A DNA stretch of 64,000 nucleotides from Saccharothrix sp. ALI-22-I (lineage in GTDB: Bacteria > Actinomycetota > Actinomycetes > Mycobacteriales > Pseudonocardiaceae). The stretch spans positions 1 through 64,000 of the forward strand of contig NZ_MTQP01000049.1 of assembly GCF_001984175.1 (NCBI RefSeq), read 5' to 3'. Numbering within the stretch: position 1 is the stretch's first letter; every line of letters begins with the position of its first letter. The notes under the pieces were generated by a model. It did not search any database. It worked only from the letters and a program-made list of their open reading frames with translations, and was not told the origin of the DNA. Positions 26,701 through 35,414 of the stretch are shown one piece after another. The position numbers were made by a program, and so were the translations under genes.

Positions 26701-27021
26701 AACGTGCAGCCCGTGGTGCTGGCCAAGGCGCTCACCATCACCCGGCCGGTCCTGCAGGCCGTCCAGGCGCCGGCCATCACCGGGCAGCCCGCCGTCGGAC
26801 AGACCCTCAGTGCCTCCACCGGTGACTGGCAACCCGCCGCGACGTCACACGCCTACCAGTGGGCGGCCGACGGTGTCGCGATCAAGGGCGCTACCCGCCG
26901 GACGTACCAGCTGCCGGCCGCCGCACTGGGCAAGCGGATCACCGTCACGGTCGTCGCCATCGAGGCCGGTCGCGCCGACGGCGTGGCGGAGAGCAAGGCG
27001 GTCACCGCCGTACGTGGGTGA
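23788..27021 (+). CDS. Large secreted right-handed beta-helix protein (GH141-like glycosidase) with duplicated carbohydrate-binding-like modules
   Basis: A 1077-residue protein. A signal peptide of ~32 residues ends at 'PLPAAAAPA'. 'INVRLRGGTYRLAEPFTLGP', 'GHQVVYSAYGTERPVFSGA' and 'RQLFVNGQRAQRARG' are typical of beta-helix glycosidases such as GH141, founded on an alpha-L-fucosidase and a xylanase. A beta-sandwich module (~310-430) interrupts the helix, and a second copy lies at ~780-885; both have 'GDSMTFTFTG'/'GDSATMTFTG', a D/G-I-D/E-V-F/Y-V-D strand and 'VVDGFVV'/'TLDGFLV'. The catalytic helix is ~435-770. An IPT-like domain (~893-985) and an Ig-like domain ('GQPAVGQTLSASTGDW', 'YQWAADGVAIKGA') finish it. 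The GH141 assignment is by recall of family style; fucose context supports it. Confidence 0.72.
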   Translation: MRTRSRPNVRRGMVAAVGLAVGLAVPLPAAAAPATELYAAPAGSGKACAQAAPCSLAGVRDKVRGLVGSMTTDINVRLRGGTYRLAEPFTLGPADSGANGHQVVYSAYGTERPVFSGARQVSGFSLYDGSRNIYRAAVPPGTTSRQLFVNGQRAQRARGPLNPGGFTLKDSSFLTGETSYRSFTNASAVEVVYNRDWKHMRCPLAGITEAAGGGSSLDVAPGCFANNNTSVPNLGFPFNGAGLPKFEGVSWVENAYQLLTEPGEFYLDTTTNHLYYMPRPGEDLATAQVDLPVLDKVVDLSGTPGHLAPVNDTDPRATYSPSWRTSGGRPHGDFDNDVHYTMVNGDSMTFTFTGTGLDVLTEVNTDAGAIDVYVDGTKIKTVSANGPVRLAQQPVVSVTDLSPGRHTVKLVKAGGDYLVVDGFVVIPDRIAPVHDITFRGVTFAHTTWNLPSTVGYLDNQAGVLWDAATRRPIRIPAAVQVHRGRGIVFTDVEIAHTGGTGIDLADGTRESTITRSWIHDTSGGGVSLGEVDDYYVTDPARMTSGDTISQNVIEYVGQDYQDAVGIWTGYTRGATLANNEIAHTPYSGISMGWGWGWAASCELQAKQSNFPVGSCRRGTNYAGDNKIAENYVYDVMGVLHDGGHIYTNGGQGGHDDTLTSEFRGNVLSGGTRTNNMIYQDEGSSKWNTHRNVIHFANGSWTGMWTPTIHDISMHDNFHAPAGSYNRGTNVVLTNNTEVRNGDWPPVAREIIKAAGLPSELRANRSRLDDFDLSIEYRGSWIAPGFRGLGDFHETVHAAHNNGDSATMTFTGASVRVIGEKNSDQGDIEVFVDDVSKGVISTSAPSRQVQQTLYTADDLDPATPHTVRVVKRSGQYATLDGFLVCATLCEDEKFTATAVTPATVAGGGTQVITLSGTSLYRSDTVRVTPRGGAPISATVKSVSADRTVLTAEVNLASARPGPATVEVRSHFANVQPVVLAKALTITRPVLQAVQAPAITGQPAVGQTLSASTGDWQPAATSHAYQWAADGVAIKGATRRTYQLPAAALGKRITVTVVAIEAGRADGVAESKAVTAVRG

Positions 27022-27032
27022 CCGCGGTTCGC

Positions 27033-27815
27033 TCAGGTCCACTGCAGACGGTCGGAGAGTCCCGCGGCGGCGAAGGCGGCCTCGAGGTCGTCGCGGCCCT
27101 CGGTGAAGTGGGCCCAGCCTTCGTAGTGGACCGGAACCACCCGGCGAGCGCCGAGGATCTTCGTGGCCTCGGCGGCCTGGGCACTGTCCAGTACGAGCGG
27201 CTCGCCGTCGAAGAGACCGGCGAAGCGCGGCGCACCTGCGAAAAGCACGGCGGTGTCGATCGGGCCGAATCGCTCGGCGATCCGCTCGACGGCGGCGAGC
27301 GAGGCGTTGTCACCGCTGACGTAGACCGTCGGCAGGCCGTCACCGGTCAGGACGAAACCGACGACCTGGCCGGTGAACGGCTCGATGTCCTCGCGGTTGC
27401 CGGGGCCGTGGACGGCCGGCACGCCGGTCACGGTGACCGTGCCGCCGTCAGGACGGTTCAGCTGGACGGACTCCCAGTCGGCCAGCCCCTTGGTCCTGTC
27501 CCCGAGGCGCTGTTCGGCACCGGGAGTGGTGAGCGTGAGCGGGACGTCGGCGAGCAGGGCACGCCCGGCGTTGTCCAGGTTGTCGGCGTGCTCGTCGTGG
27601 GAAAGCAGCACCACGTCGACACGGCCCAGGTCGGCGGGTGCGACTCGGGAGGGTGCGGTCTTGGTCAGGACCGCGCCACCGCCGGCCGGGTAGTCGCCGG
27701 GTGCGTCGAAGGTCGGATCGGTCAGGAACCGCAGGCCGCCGTACTCGAAGAGGGCGGTCGGTCCGCCGAAGACGTGAACGGGGAACTGGTCGGTGGCCAG
27801 GGGGGCGGAAGTCAC
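27033..27815 (-). CDS. MBL-fold metallo-hydrolase
   Basis: A 260-residue metallo-beta-lactamase-fold protein. The metal motif is 'LLSHDEHADN' (His73, His76, Asp78; the common HxHxDH has its final His replaced by Asn). Further ligands are likely His in 'PAVHGPGN', Asp in 'YVSGDNASL' and His in 'VVPVHYEGW'. The architecture is that of UlaG/YcfI-like hydrolases rather than true lactamases. The substrate is unknown. It converges on the beta-helix gene (11 bp apart) and is divergent from a CGNR regulator, with which it shares a perfect inverted-repeat operator. Confidence 0.88.
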   Translation of the reverse strand: MTSAPLATDQFPVHVFGGPTALFEYGGLRFLTDPTFDAPGDYPAGGGAVLTKTAPSRVAPADLGRVDVVLLSHDEHADNLDNAGRALLADVPLTLTTPGAEQRLGDRTKGLADWESVQLNRPDGGTVTVTGVPAVHGPGNREDIEPFTGQVVGFVLTGDGLPTVYVSGDNASLAAVERIAERFGPIDTAVLFAGAPRFAGLFDGEPLVLDSAQAAEATKILGARRVVPVHYEGWAHFTEGRDDLEAAFAAAGLSDRLQWT

Positions 27816-27847
27816 GAGAAAGGTTCCTCACGGTTTGGGTATGCGCT

Positions 27848-27881
27848 ATCCGTGAGAGGCACGGTAGTGATTCTCACGGAT
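27848..27881. promoter_or_regulatory. Perfect 10-bp inverted repeat in the divergent MBL/CGNR promoter
   Basis: ATCCGTGAGA, 14-bp spacer, TCTCACGGAT. It sits between the two start codons (27815 and 27898), centred to control both directions. Binding by the adjacent CGNR protein is a natural inference. Confidence 0.65.
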
Positions 27882-27897
27882 CGAGGCAAGTCGTACC

Positions 27898-28506
27898 ATG
27901 AGGTCTGTGGACGAGAGCGTCGCGACAGAAGCCGCCTGGCAGCCCGTGCCGGGCGAGGAGCAGTACCCGTCGCTCGCCCTGGCCAACAGCGCCATCGCGC
28001 TGCCGGGCAGGCGCGTTCTGGACCTCCTCGACACTCCTGTGCAGACGAACCGCTGGCTGACCGAACACGGCCTTGCGCCGGTCGACATCGGCATGCGGGA
28101 AATGTGCGCCACGCAGCTGCGTTCGCTGCGCGAACAGATCAGGGCCTTGTTCGACGCCCGCGTCGCCGGGCTGCCTGCTCTTCCCGCCGCCCTGTCCGCC
28201 GTGAACGACGCGCTGACCAGGGTTCCCACGGCACCGCTGCTGCACTGGGATGAGAAGAACGGCCCCTACCGGGCGACGCCCCACCCCACCACCGAGATCG
28301 TCGACCACGCCCTCGCGACCCTCGCCGCCAACGCGGCCGACCTGCTCACGGGGCCCGACGCGGAACGGCTCACCGCCTGTCAGTCCAGCCCGTGCAACCG
28401 CTATCTTCTCCGCCACGGCCGCCGCCAGTGGTGCTCCACCCGCTGCGGCGACCGCGCACGAGCCGCACGCGCCTACGCCCGCCGCACCCAGCCCCAGACG
28501 GACTGA
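27898..28506 (+). CDS. CGNR zinc-finger (ABATE domain) transcriptional regulator
   Basis: A 202-residue protein. An N-terminal ABATE-type helical domain contains 'LANSAIALPGRRVLDLLDTP' and 'LRSLREQIRALFDARV'. The C-terminal CGNR zinc finger is 'CNRYLLRHGRRQWCSTRCGD' plus 'RARAARAYAR', where the name motif CGNR has become CGDR. Such proteins are presumed stress or ligand-responsive regulators. It reads away from the MBL gene across an inverted-repeat operator and probably controls that pair. Confidence 0.87.
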   Translation: MRSVDESVATEAAWQPVPGEEQYPSLALANSAIALPGRRVLDLLDTPVQTNRWLTEHGLAPVDIGMREMCATQLRSLREQIRALFDARVAGLPALPAALSAVNDALTRVPTAPLLHWDEKNGPYRATPHPTTEIVDHALATLAANAADLLTGPDAERLTACQSSPCNRYLLRHGRRQWCSTRCGDRARAARAYARRTQPQTD

Positions 28507-28528
28507 CGCCTGGCGGGGTTCGCCCTTC

Positions 28529-28933
28529 TCAACACCCGTACTCGTGGCGGCGGCGCAGCATCGCGGCCAGCATGGCGGGGAGCATCAGCACGTGCCCGGC
28601 GGCCATCAGCGCCATCCCCGGCAGCACGCCGGTCCAGTGGAACGGCAGCAGGACCAGGAACGGCAGGTACATCGCGACGGACATCTCGGCGATGCTCGCC
28701 CAGCCGTGGTGGCGGATCTTCATCCACAGCGCCATTGCCAGAGACATGTTGGTGGCCATCACCAGCACCTGCGCGGTCATGTTGCCGGACAGGCCCGGCC
28801 AGGCGAACGACCAGATCGGCCCCAGGGTGACCATCCCCACCACCATGGCGACGACCATCTCCAGGAAGTGCAGAGTGAAGCGCACTACCGGACGCGCCCG
28901 CCGTGGCGATTTGGTGGTCTGCTCTGCACTCAT
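28529..28933 (-). CDS. Small four-helix integral membrane protein
   Basis: A 134-residue protein. After a charged N-terminus it has four hydrophobic segments around 'FLEMVVAMVVGMVTLGPIW', 'GNMTAQVLVMATNMSLAMAL', 'MSVAMYLPFLVLLPFHW' and 'MALMAAGHVLMLPAMLAAML', very rich in Met. No enzymatic motif is visible. Actinomycete homologues are usually hypothetical and often lie beside two-component regulators, as here (a truncated LuxR regulator is upstream on the same strand). The function is unknown. Confidence 0.75.
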   Translation of the reverse strand: MSAEQTTKSPRRARPVVRFTLHFLEMVVAMVVGMVTLGPIWSFAWPGLSGNMTAQVLVMATNMSLAMALWMKIRHHGWASIAEMSVAMYLPFLVLLPFHWTGVLPGMALMAAGHVLMLPAMLAAMLRRRHEYGC

Positions 28934-28960
28934 GAGCGCTCCTTCGAGGTGAGGTGTCGT

Positions 28961-28991
28961 TGCTGTGTGACAGATCCTCTGTCACACAGCA
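28961..28991 (-). terminator. 13-bp perfect hairpin
   Basis: TGCTGTGTGACAG, loop ATCCT, and exact complement, between the response-regulator remnant and the membrane protein. It may end the regulator transcript; since it lies 28 bp before the membrane protein start it could equally be a protein-binding site. Confidence 0.55.
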
Positions 28992-29040
28992 GAGCGCCGT
29001 CAGGTGCCGAAGGTCATGTCCGGGGTCATGACTCCCGCAG

Positions 29041-29364
29041 TCAGAACAGGCGGAGCTCCCTGGCCCGCAGCGCCGCCTGGGTGCGGTCGCGCACCTGGAG
29101 CTTGGACAGCACGCTCGTGACGAGGTTCTTGCCCGTGCCCTCGGCCAGGAACAGCTTCCCGGCGATCTCGCGGTTGCTGTGCCCTTCGGAAAGCAGCCGT
29201 ACGACGTCGAGCTCGCGTTCCGACAAGGGAACGGCTGGCGGCGGGGTCTCCTCGTGCGGCCACCGGGCCACCCTGGCCACGAGCTTCGCCCCGACCGACG
29301 GCTGCAACGCAGACTCGCCACGCCGGGCCGCGACCTGTGGGGTTCCAGAAGTCGGCCATGCCAT
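29041..29364 (-). pseudogene. C-terminal half of a NarL/LuxR-type response regulator, 5' truncated
   Basis: The frame gives '[20 protein letters not shown]', then '[20 protein letters not shown]' and '[20 protein letters not shown]', a LuxR helix-turn-helix. In the second helix AEGT-GKN replaces the common SEGTVKNH. The receiver domain with its phosphorylated Asp is absent. The sequence passes into a decayed insertion sequence within 20 bp upstream, which presumably removed the 5' half. A free DNA-binding domain could still be translated, but this is probably a pseudogene. Confidence 0.75.
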
Positions 29365-29376
29365 CTGACCTGCGCT

Positions 29377-30456
<1,080 letters not shown>

Positions 30457-30513
30457 TCATGCCCTGGAGGCTCAGGGCGCACGATCGCCGCAGCTCAGCT
30501 CCCCAGTGCGCAG

Positions 30514-30654
30514 TTCTGGCACCCCACAGGCGTGCTGGTCGTGGACGAGACCGGTTTCCTGAAGAAGGGCGACAAGTCGGCGGGGGTGGGTCGGCAGTAC
30601 TCGGGGACGGCGGGACGGATCGAGAACTCGCAGATCGGGGTGTTCCTGTGTCCT
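30514..30654 (+). pseudogene. IS701-type transposase fragment
   Basis: '[20 protein letters not shown]' and '[20 protein letters not shown]' form the catalytic Asp region of IS701-family (DDE_5) transposases. Only about 47 codons remain. Confidence 0.75.
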
Positions 30655-30749
30655 CGACCAGGCTCATACCACAAGCATGACAGCCCAAGATCGAAATCTA
30701 CGGTTAATTTCTCTGCGAGTCCTAACTACGCGGCCTTGGGTCAAGGCCC

Positions 30750-30857
30750 ATGGACAGGTTCTTGCGGGGCTGGGGTGCGTTCTTTCGGTATGGGCACTCC
30801 GCTGTCCGTTTCAACGAGATCAGTGACTACGCGTTGGAGAGGTCGGCGTTGATCATT
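30750..30857 (+). pseudogene. Group II intron maturase C-terminal fragment
   Basis: '[19 protein letters not shown]' and '[14 protein letters not shown]' match the maturase (X) domain of group II intron reverse transcriptases (RGWxxYFRxGN...). The reverse-transcriptase part and intron RNA domains are not found, so it is a 36-codon scrap. It lies in an AT-richer patch (30680-30740), unlike its surroundings. Confidence 0.7.
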
Positions 30858-30869
30858 CGCGCCAGCTTC

Positions 30870-31608
30870 CTACCCTACTCGCGGGATCCGGACACCGCTG
30901 AGGACGACCTGGATGCCTGCGTCGGCGAGGACGGTGTCGAACGGGGCGGAATACTTCCCGTCGCGGTCGCGGATCAGGAATCGTGCGACGCGGCCCGCGT
31001 CTTCGAGGTCCATGACGAGGTTCTTCGCGGCCTGGACTACCCAAGAGGCGGTCGGGTGCGCGGTGGCGCCCAGGACGCGGATCCGGCGGCTGGCGTGCTC
31101 GATGACCGCGAGTACGTACATGCGAGCGCCGGTCAGGGTGAAGGTCTCGAAGAAGTCGCAGGCCAGCAAAGCGTCAGCCTGCGAGTGGAGGAAGCCCGAC
31201 CAGGTGGTGGAGGTGCTCGGCCGCGGGGTCGATTTCGGCGTCCTTGAGGATCTGCCACACCGTGGACGCGGCGACCTTGATCCCGAGTATGAGTAGTTCG
31301 CCGTGGATGCGGCGGTAGCCCCAGGTCGGGTTCTCCCGCGCCAGGCGTAACACCAGGAGCCGGATCGAGCGGACGGTTCGCGGGCTGCAGGGACGCTTGG
31401 GGCGGGATCTGGTCGCGTGGCGGCGCGTGGTGAGGTCCCGGTGCCGGCGCAGGACCGTCTCCGGGCATACCAGCAGCCGGAACCGACGAAGCGCCTTGAC
31501 CGGCAGTCGGTGCAGGAGTGCTGCGAGAAATGCCCGGTCGCTGACGGGCAGCAGGCGCAGTAGGGCGAACGCGTTGGTCACGCCCAGGTAGGCCAGTCGG
31601 AGCAGCAC
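30870..31608 (-). pseudogene. Second frameshifted, 3'-truncated rve-type IS transposase
   Basis: The first part ('LRLAYLGVTNAFALLRLLPV', 'NPTWGYRRIHGELLILGIKV') is open from 31608 to about 31180. After a frameshift the core continues 'MLACDFFETFTLTGARMYVL' and 'ARFLIRDRDGKYSAPFDTVL' with the first DDE Asp residues. The homology ends near 30900, so the last catalytic Glu and the C-terminus are lost. It is distinct from the copy at 29.4 kb. Confidence 0.78.
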
Positions 31609-31709
31609 GGCTGATCATCATGCCGTGCCGGCCGACGTCACCGCGGACCGCAACCGCACCCGCGAGCGCTTCAATCCGTTTGCTCTGCACGCCCTCAACC
31701 TGCGTGGAC

Positions 31710-32303
31710 AGAGTTGTCGGCAGGCACAGGGACGACCCGGAGGACGTCGACCGGTGGTGCTGGTCGCACGCGGACTCCGCGTTCACCTTGGACGAGGCGC
31801 CGCTGTTCCGGATCCGGCTCGGTAGGCGTGGTCCCGGGCGCTGGGTGCTGCTGGTGGTGCTCAGCCACGTGATCTGCGACGACTGGTCGCTCGGCATCCT
31901 GTGGCGCGAGCTGGCGGAGCTCTACGCCGGCCGGTTCGGGAGCAAGCCCGAACTCGGGGCGCCGAGCGCCGACTACCTCGACTTCGCGCGCCGGGAGCAC
32001 CAGCAGCTCAACGGTGAGCGCAGGGCGTCGCTCGAACAGTTCTGGCGGACCGAGTTGGGCGGCGTACCGCTGCGCCGGCGTTGCCCCTTGACCGGCCGAG
32101 GCCGAACGAGCTGTCCGGACGTGGTGGCGCGCAATGAGCTGTACTTCGTGCTGGTGCCGTCGGATGATCGGATCGACGTGGTCGTGGAGTATTCGACGGA
32201 TCTCTTCGACGACGCCACTGTCGCGCACTGGGTGGACGAGTTCGTCGGGACGTTGGCGGAGTTGACGGGGAATCCGCGAACGCCCTTGCCGAACCCGCGC
32301 TGA
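31710..32303 (+). pseudogene. Remnant of an NRPS condensation domain
   Basis: 'FTLDEAPLFRIRLGRRGPGR', 'LVVLSHVICDDWSLGILWRE' and 'ADYLDFARREHQQLNGERRA' are condensation-domain segments, but the catalytic HHxxxDG is SHVICDD. After 'LEQFWRTELGGVPL' about half of the domain has been deleted, and the frame jumps to the terminal 'VEYSTDLFDDATVAHWV'. The start lies in insertion-sequence debris. It is a dead piece of an assembly-line gene next to the live cluster, which suggests the cluster was once longer or rearranged. Confidence 0.72.
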
Positions 32304-32307
32304 GTGG

Positions 32308-32345
32308 CGGCCTCGTGAGGCGGCGGGCGCCGCCTCACGAGGCCG
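32308..32345. terminator. Perfect 17-bp hairpin between converging units
   Basis: CGGCCTCGTGAGGCGGC, loop GGGC, exact complement, followed by TCGTCTTGTGTG. It lies 5 bp after the condensation remnant and 81 bp after the methyltransferase stop (reading the minus strand). Bidirectional terminator. Confidence 0.85.
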
Positions 32346-32425
32346 TCGTCTTGTGTGTGGACGAGAAATCGGGGAATTGTCACCGCCCGATCCGGCCCCC
32401 CGGGGCGTCGGCGAATTCCGTGGTT

Positions 32426-33235
32426 TCAGCGGCCCAGGTGGACGTCGGCGTCCCGGCGGATCGTGGTGCCGTAGGACAGCCGCCCGCCCGGCTCGGCGTG
32501 GCTCGTCCGGGTGCGGCCGGCCGTGGTGCGGCGCAGGACGGTCAGGCTGTTCTGCACCAGCTTGTGCGGTTCCAGCAGGTTCATGAACTCGAACTCGCCC
32601 GGCCTGGCCTGCTGGACCTTGGCGATGTAGTCGAGTATCGCCTCGCCTTCCGGGTAGGTCATCAGGTAGTGCATGACCACCAGGCCGCCGTCCGGGTTGA
32701 CCAGGTCCCAGAACTCGTCGAAGAAGTACAGGCACTCCCAGGCGTCCACCCACGCGAGGTCGATCGGCAGCACCTCGGCGGGCAGCAGGTCGCGGCACTC
32801 GTGCAGGTCCGCGTTGACCACCGTGACGCGGTCGGCCAGGCCGAGGTCGGCCAGGGTGTCGCGCACGCGGCCGGCCGAGGAGTCGGGGATGGACAGGTTG
32901 TCCACGGCCACCAGGGTCGTGCGGTACGGCTCCCGGTAGAAGCCGGGGTTCAGCAGCGCCGGGTCGCGGTGCAGCCAATCCTGGTCCAGTTGGGCACCGT
33001 GGGCGCGGGTCTTCGCGGCGAGGGCGGCCGACTCCGCCTCCGCCCGCCGCTCCACGTCCGCGAGCGCGGCGGCCAGAAACGGCGTCGTGTAACCCATGCC
33101 GACCTCCAGCACCCGCTGCGGCCGGGTGAACCGCACGAGGTCGGCCAACAGGGGGGCGACCGCCTCGGTGCCCATCTCCGGCACGCGCAGTCCTTCCACG
33201 GCCGCGCGGAACTCCGGCGAGTCGATCACGGTCAT
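32426..33235 (-). CDS. Class I SAM-dependent methyltransferase, divergent from the NRPS/PKS operon
   Basis: A 269-residue protein with SAM motif I 'VLEVGMGYTTPFLAAAL', an acidic strand ending 'VTVVNADLHEC', and motif-IV-like 'IDLAWVDAWECLYFFDEF' then 'GGLVVMHYL'. An inserted charged helix after motif I ('AEAESAALAAKTRAHG') is unusual. The GGAGGG ribosome site lies 9 bp before ATG. It reads away from the biosynthetic operon across a 487-bp control region and is probably a tailoring enzyme of that cluster. It does not look like the FkbG methyltransferases that make methoxymalonyl-ACP, though this cannot be excluded. Confidence 0.82.
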   Translation of the reverse strand: MTVIDSPEFRAAVEGLRVPEMGTEAVAPLLADLVRFTRPQRVLEVGMGYTTPFLAAALADVERRAEAESAALAAKTRAHGAQLDQDWLHRDPALLNPGFYREPYRTTLVAVDNLSIPDSSAGRVRDTLADLGLADRVTVVNADLHECRDLLPAEVLPIDLAWVDAWECLYFFDEFWDLVNPDGGLVVMHYLMTYPEGEAILDYIAKVQQARPGEFEFMNLLEPHKLVQNSLTVLRRTTAGRTRTSHAEPGGRLSYGTTIRRDADVHLGR

Positions 33236-33722
33236 TGTGCGGACACCCTCCGTTGAGGTCGCGGTCGCGGCCGGGTGGATCTGCGCGCGGTGCGCTGAGG
33301 GCCTGCGTGGACCACCGCCGGTCCGCGCCCGGCAGCACCGTCAAGTGATCCGGAAGTCGTGTTCACTACCGCTCCGGTAACCGGATCGCCAGAGTCTGAA
33401 TGACCTCTCTAATGCCGTCAACTTCGTTCTTCCGTGATCGGGTGGAATGCTACGGCTCCACGAGCTGCGCACATAGCAACCGGTCCGAACGGTCGGCAAT
33501 GCGGAGTCCCGAAGAGCCTGTTCAATTGATCCACGCCGGCGCAGGTCACCCGATTGGAGCATTGGCCGCGTTGCGCAACTCCGGCTAGCTTGCAAGTGAT
33601 TGGTGAAATCGCCGGTCGATGGCGTTTCGGAACCACCGGAATCGTGACGGCAATCCGAGGGAGCCTGATCGATATCTCCGGGTGAATTACGCGAGTGTAT
33701 TTTCGCACTGGGGGGTGGCGAT
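33236..33722. other. Divergent control region of the biosynthetic cluster
   Basis: No gene. It is distinctly AT-richer than the flanks from about 33350. It holds a candidate promoter at 33562 with a palindrome in its spacer and the GGGGGG ribosome site of the first operon gene. Confidence 0.6.
33562..33591 (+). promoter_or_regulatory. Candidate promoter for the NRPS/PKS operon
   Basis: TTGGCC (33562), 18-bp spacer, TAGCTT (33586). The spacer contains the palindrome GTTGCGCAAC (33570-33579), a possible operator. The start codon TTG is 132 bp downstream. Confidence 0.35.

Positions 33723-35410
<1,688 letters not shown>

Positions 35411-35414
<4 letters not shown>

Noticed and set aside
23800..26832. 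1010-codon minus-strand frame opposite the beta-helix gene
   Set aside because: No start context or motif; the opposite strand has a clear export signal and repeats.
32426..33235. Calling the divergent methyltransferase FkbG (methoxymalonyl O-methyltransferase)
   Set aside because: Length, the helical insertion after motif I and the location outside the fkbH-K block do not fit the usual FkbG proteins.
33570..33579. GTTGCGCAAC as a proven operator of the biosynthetic operon
   Set aside because: A 10-bp palindrome in GC-rich DNA can occur by chance and no second copy was seen; it is listed only as part of a candidate promoter.
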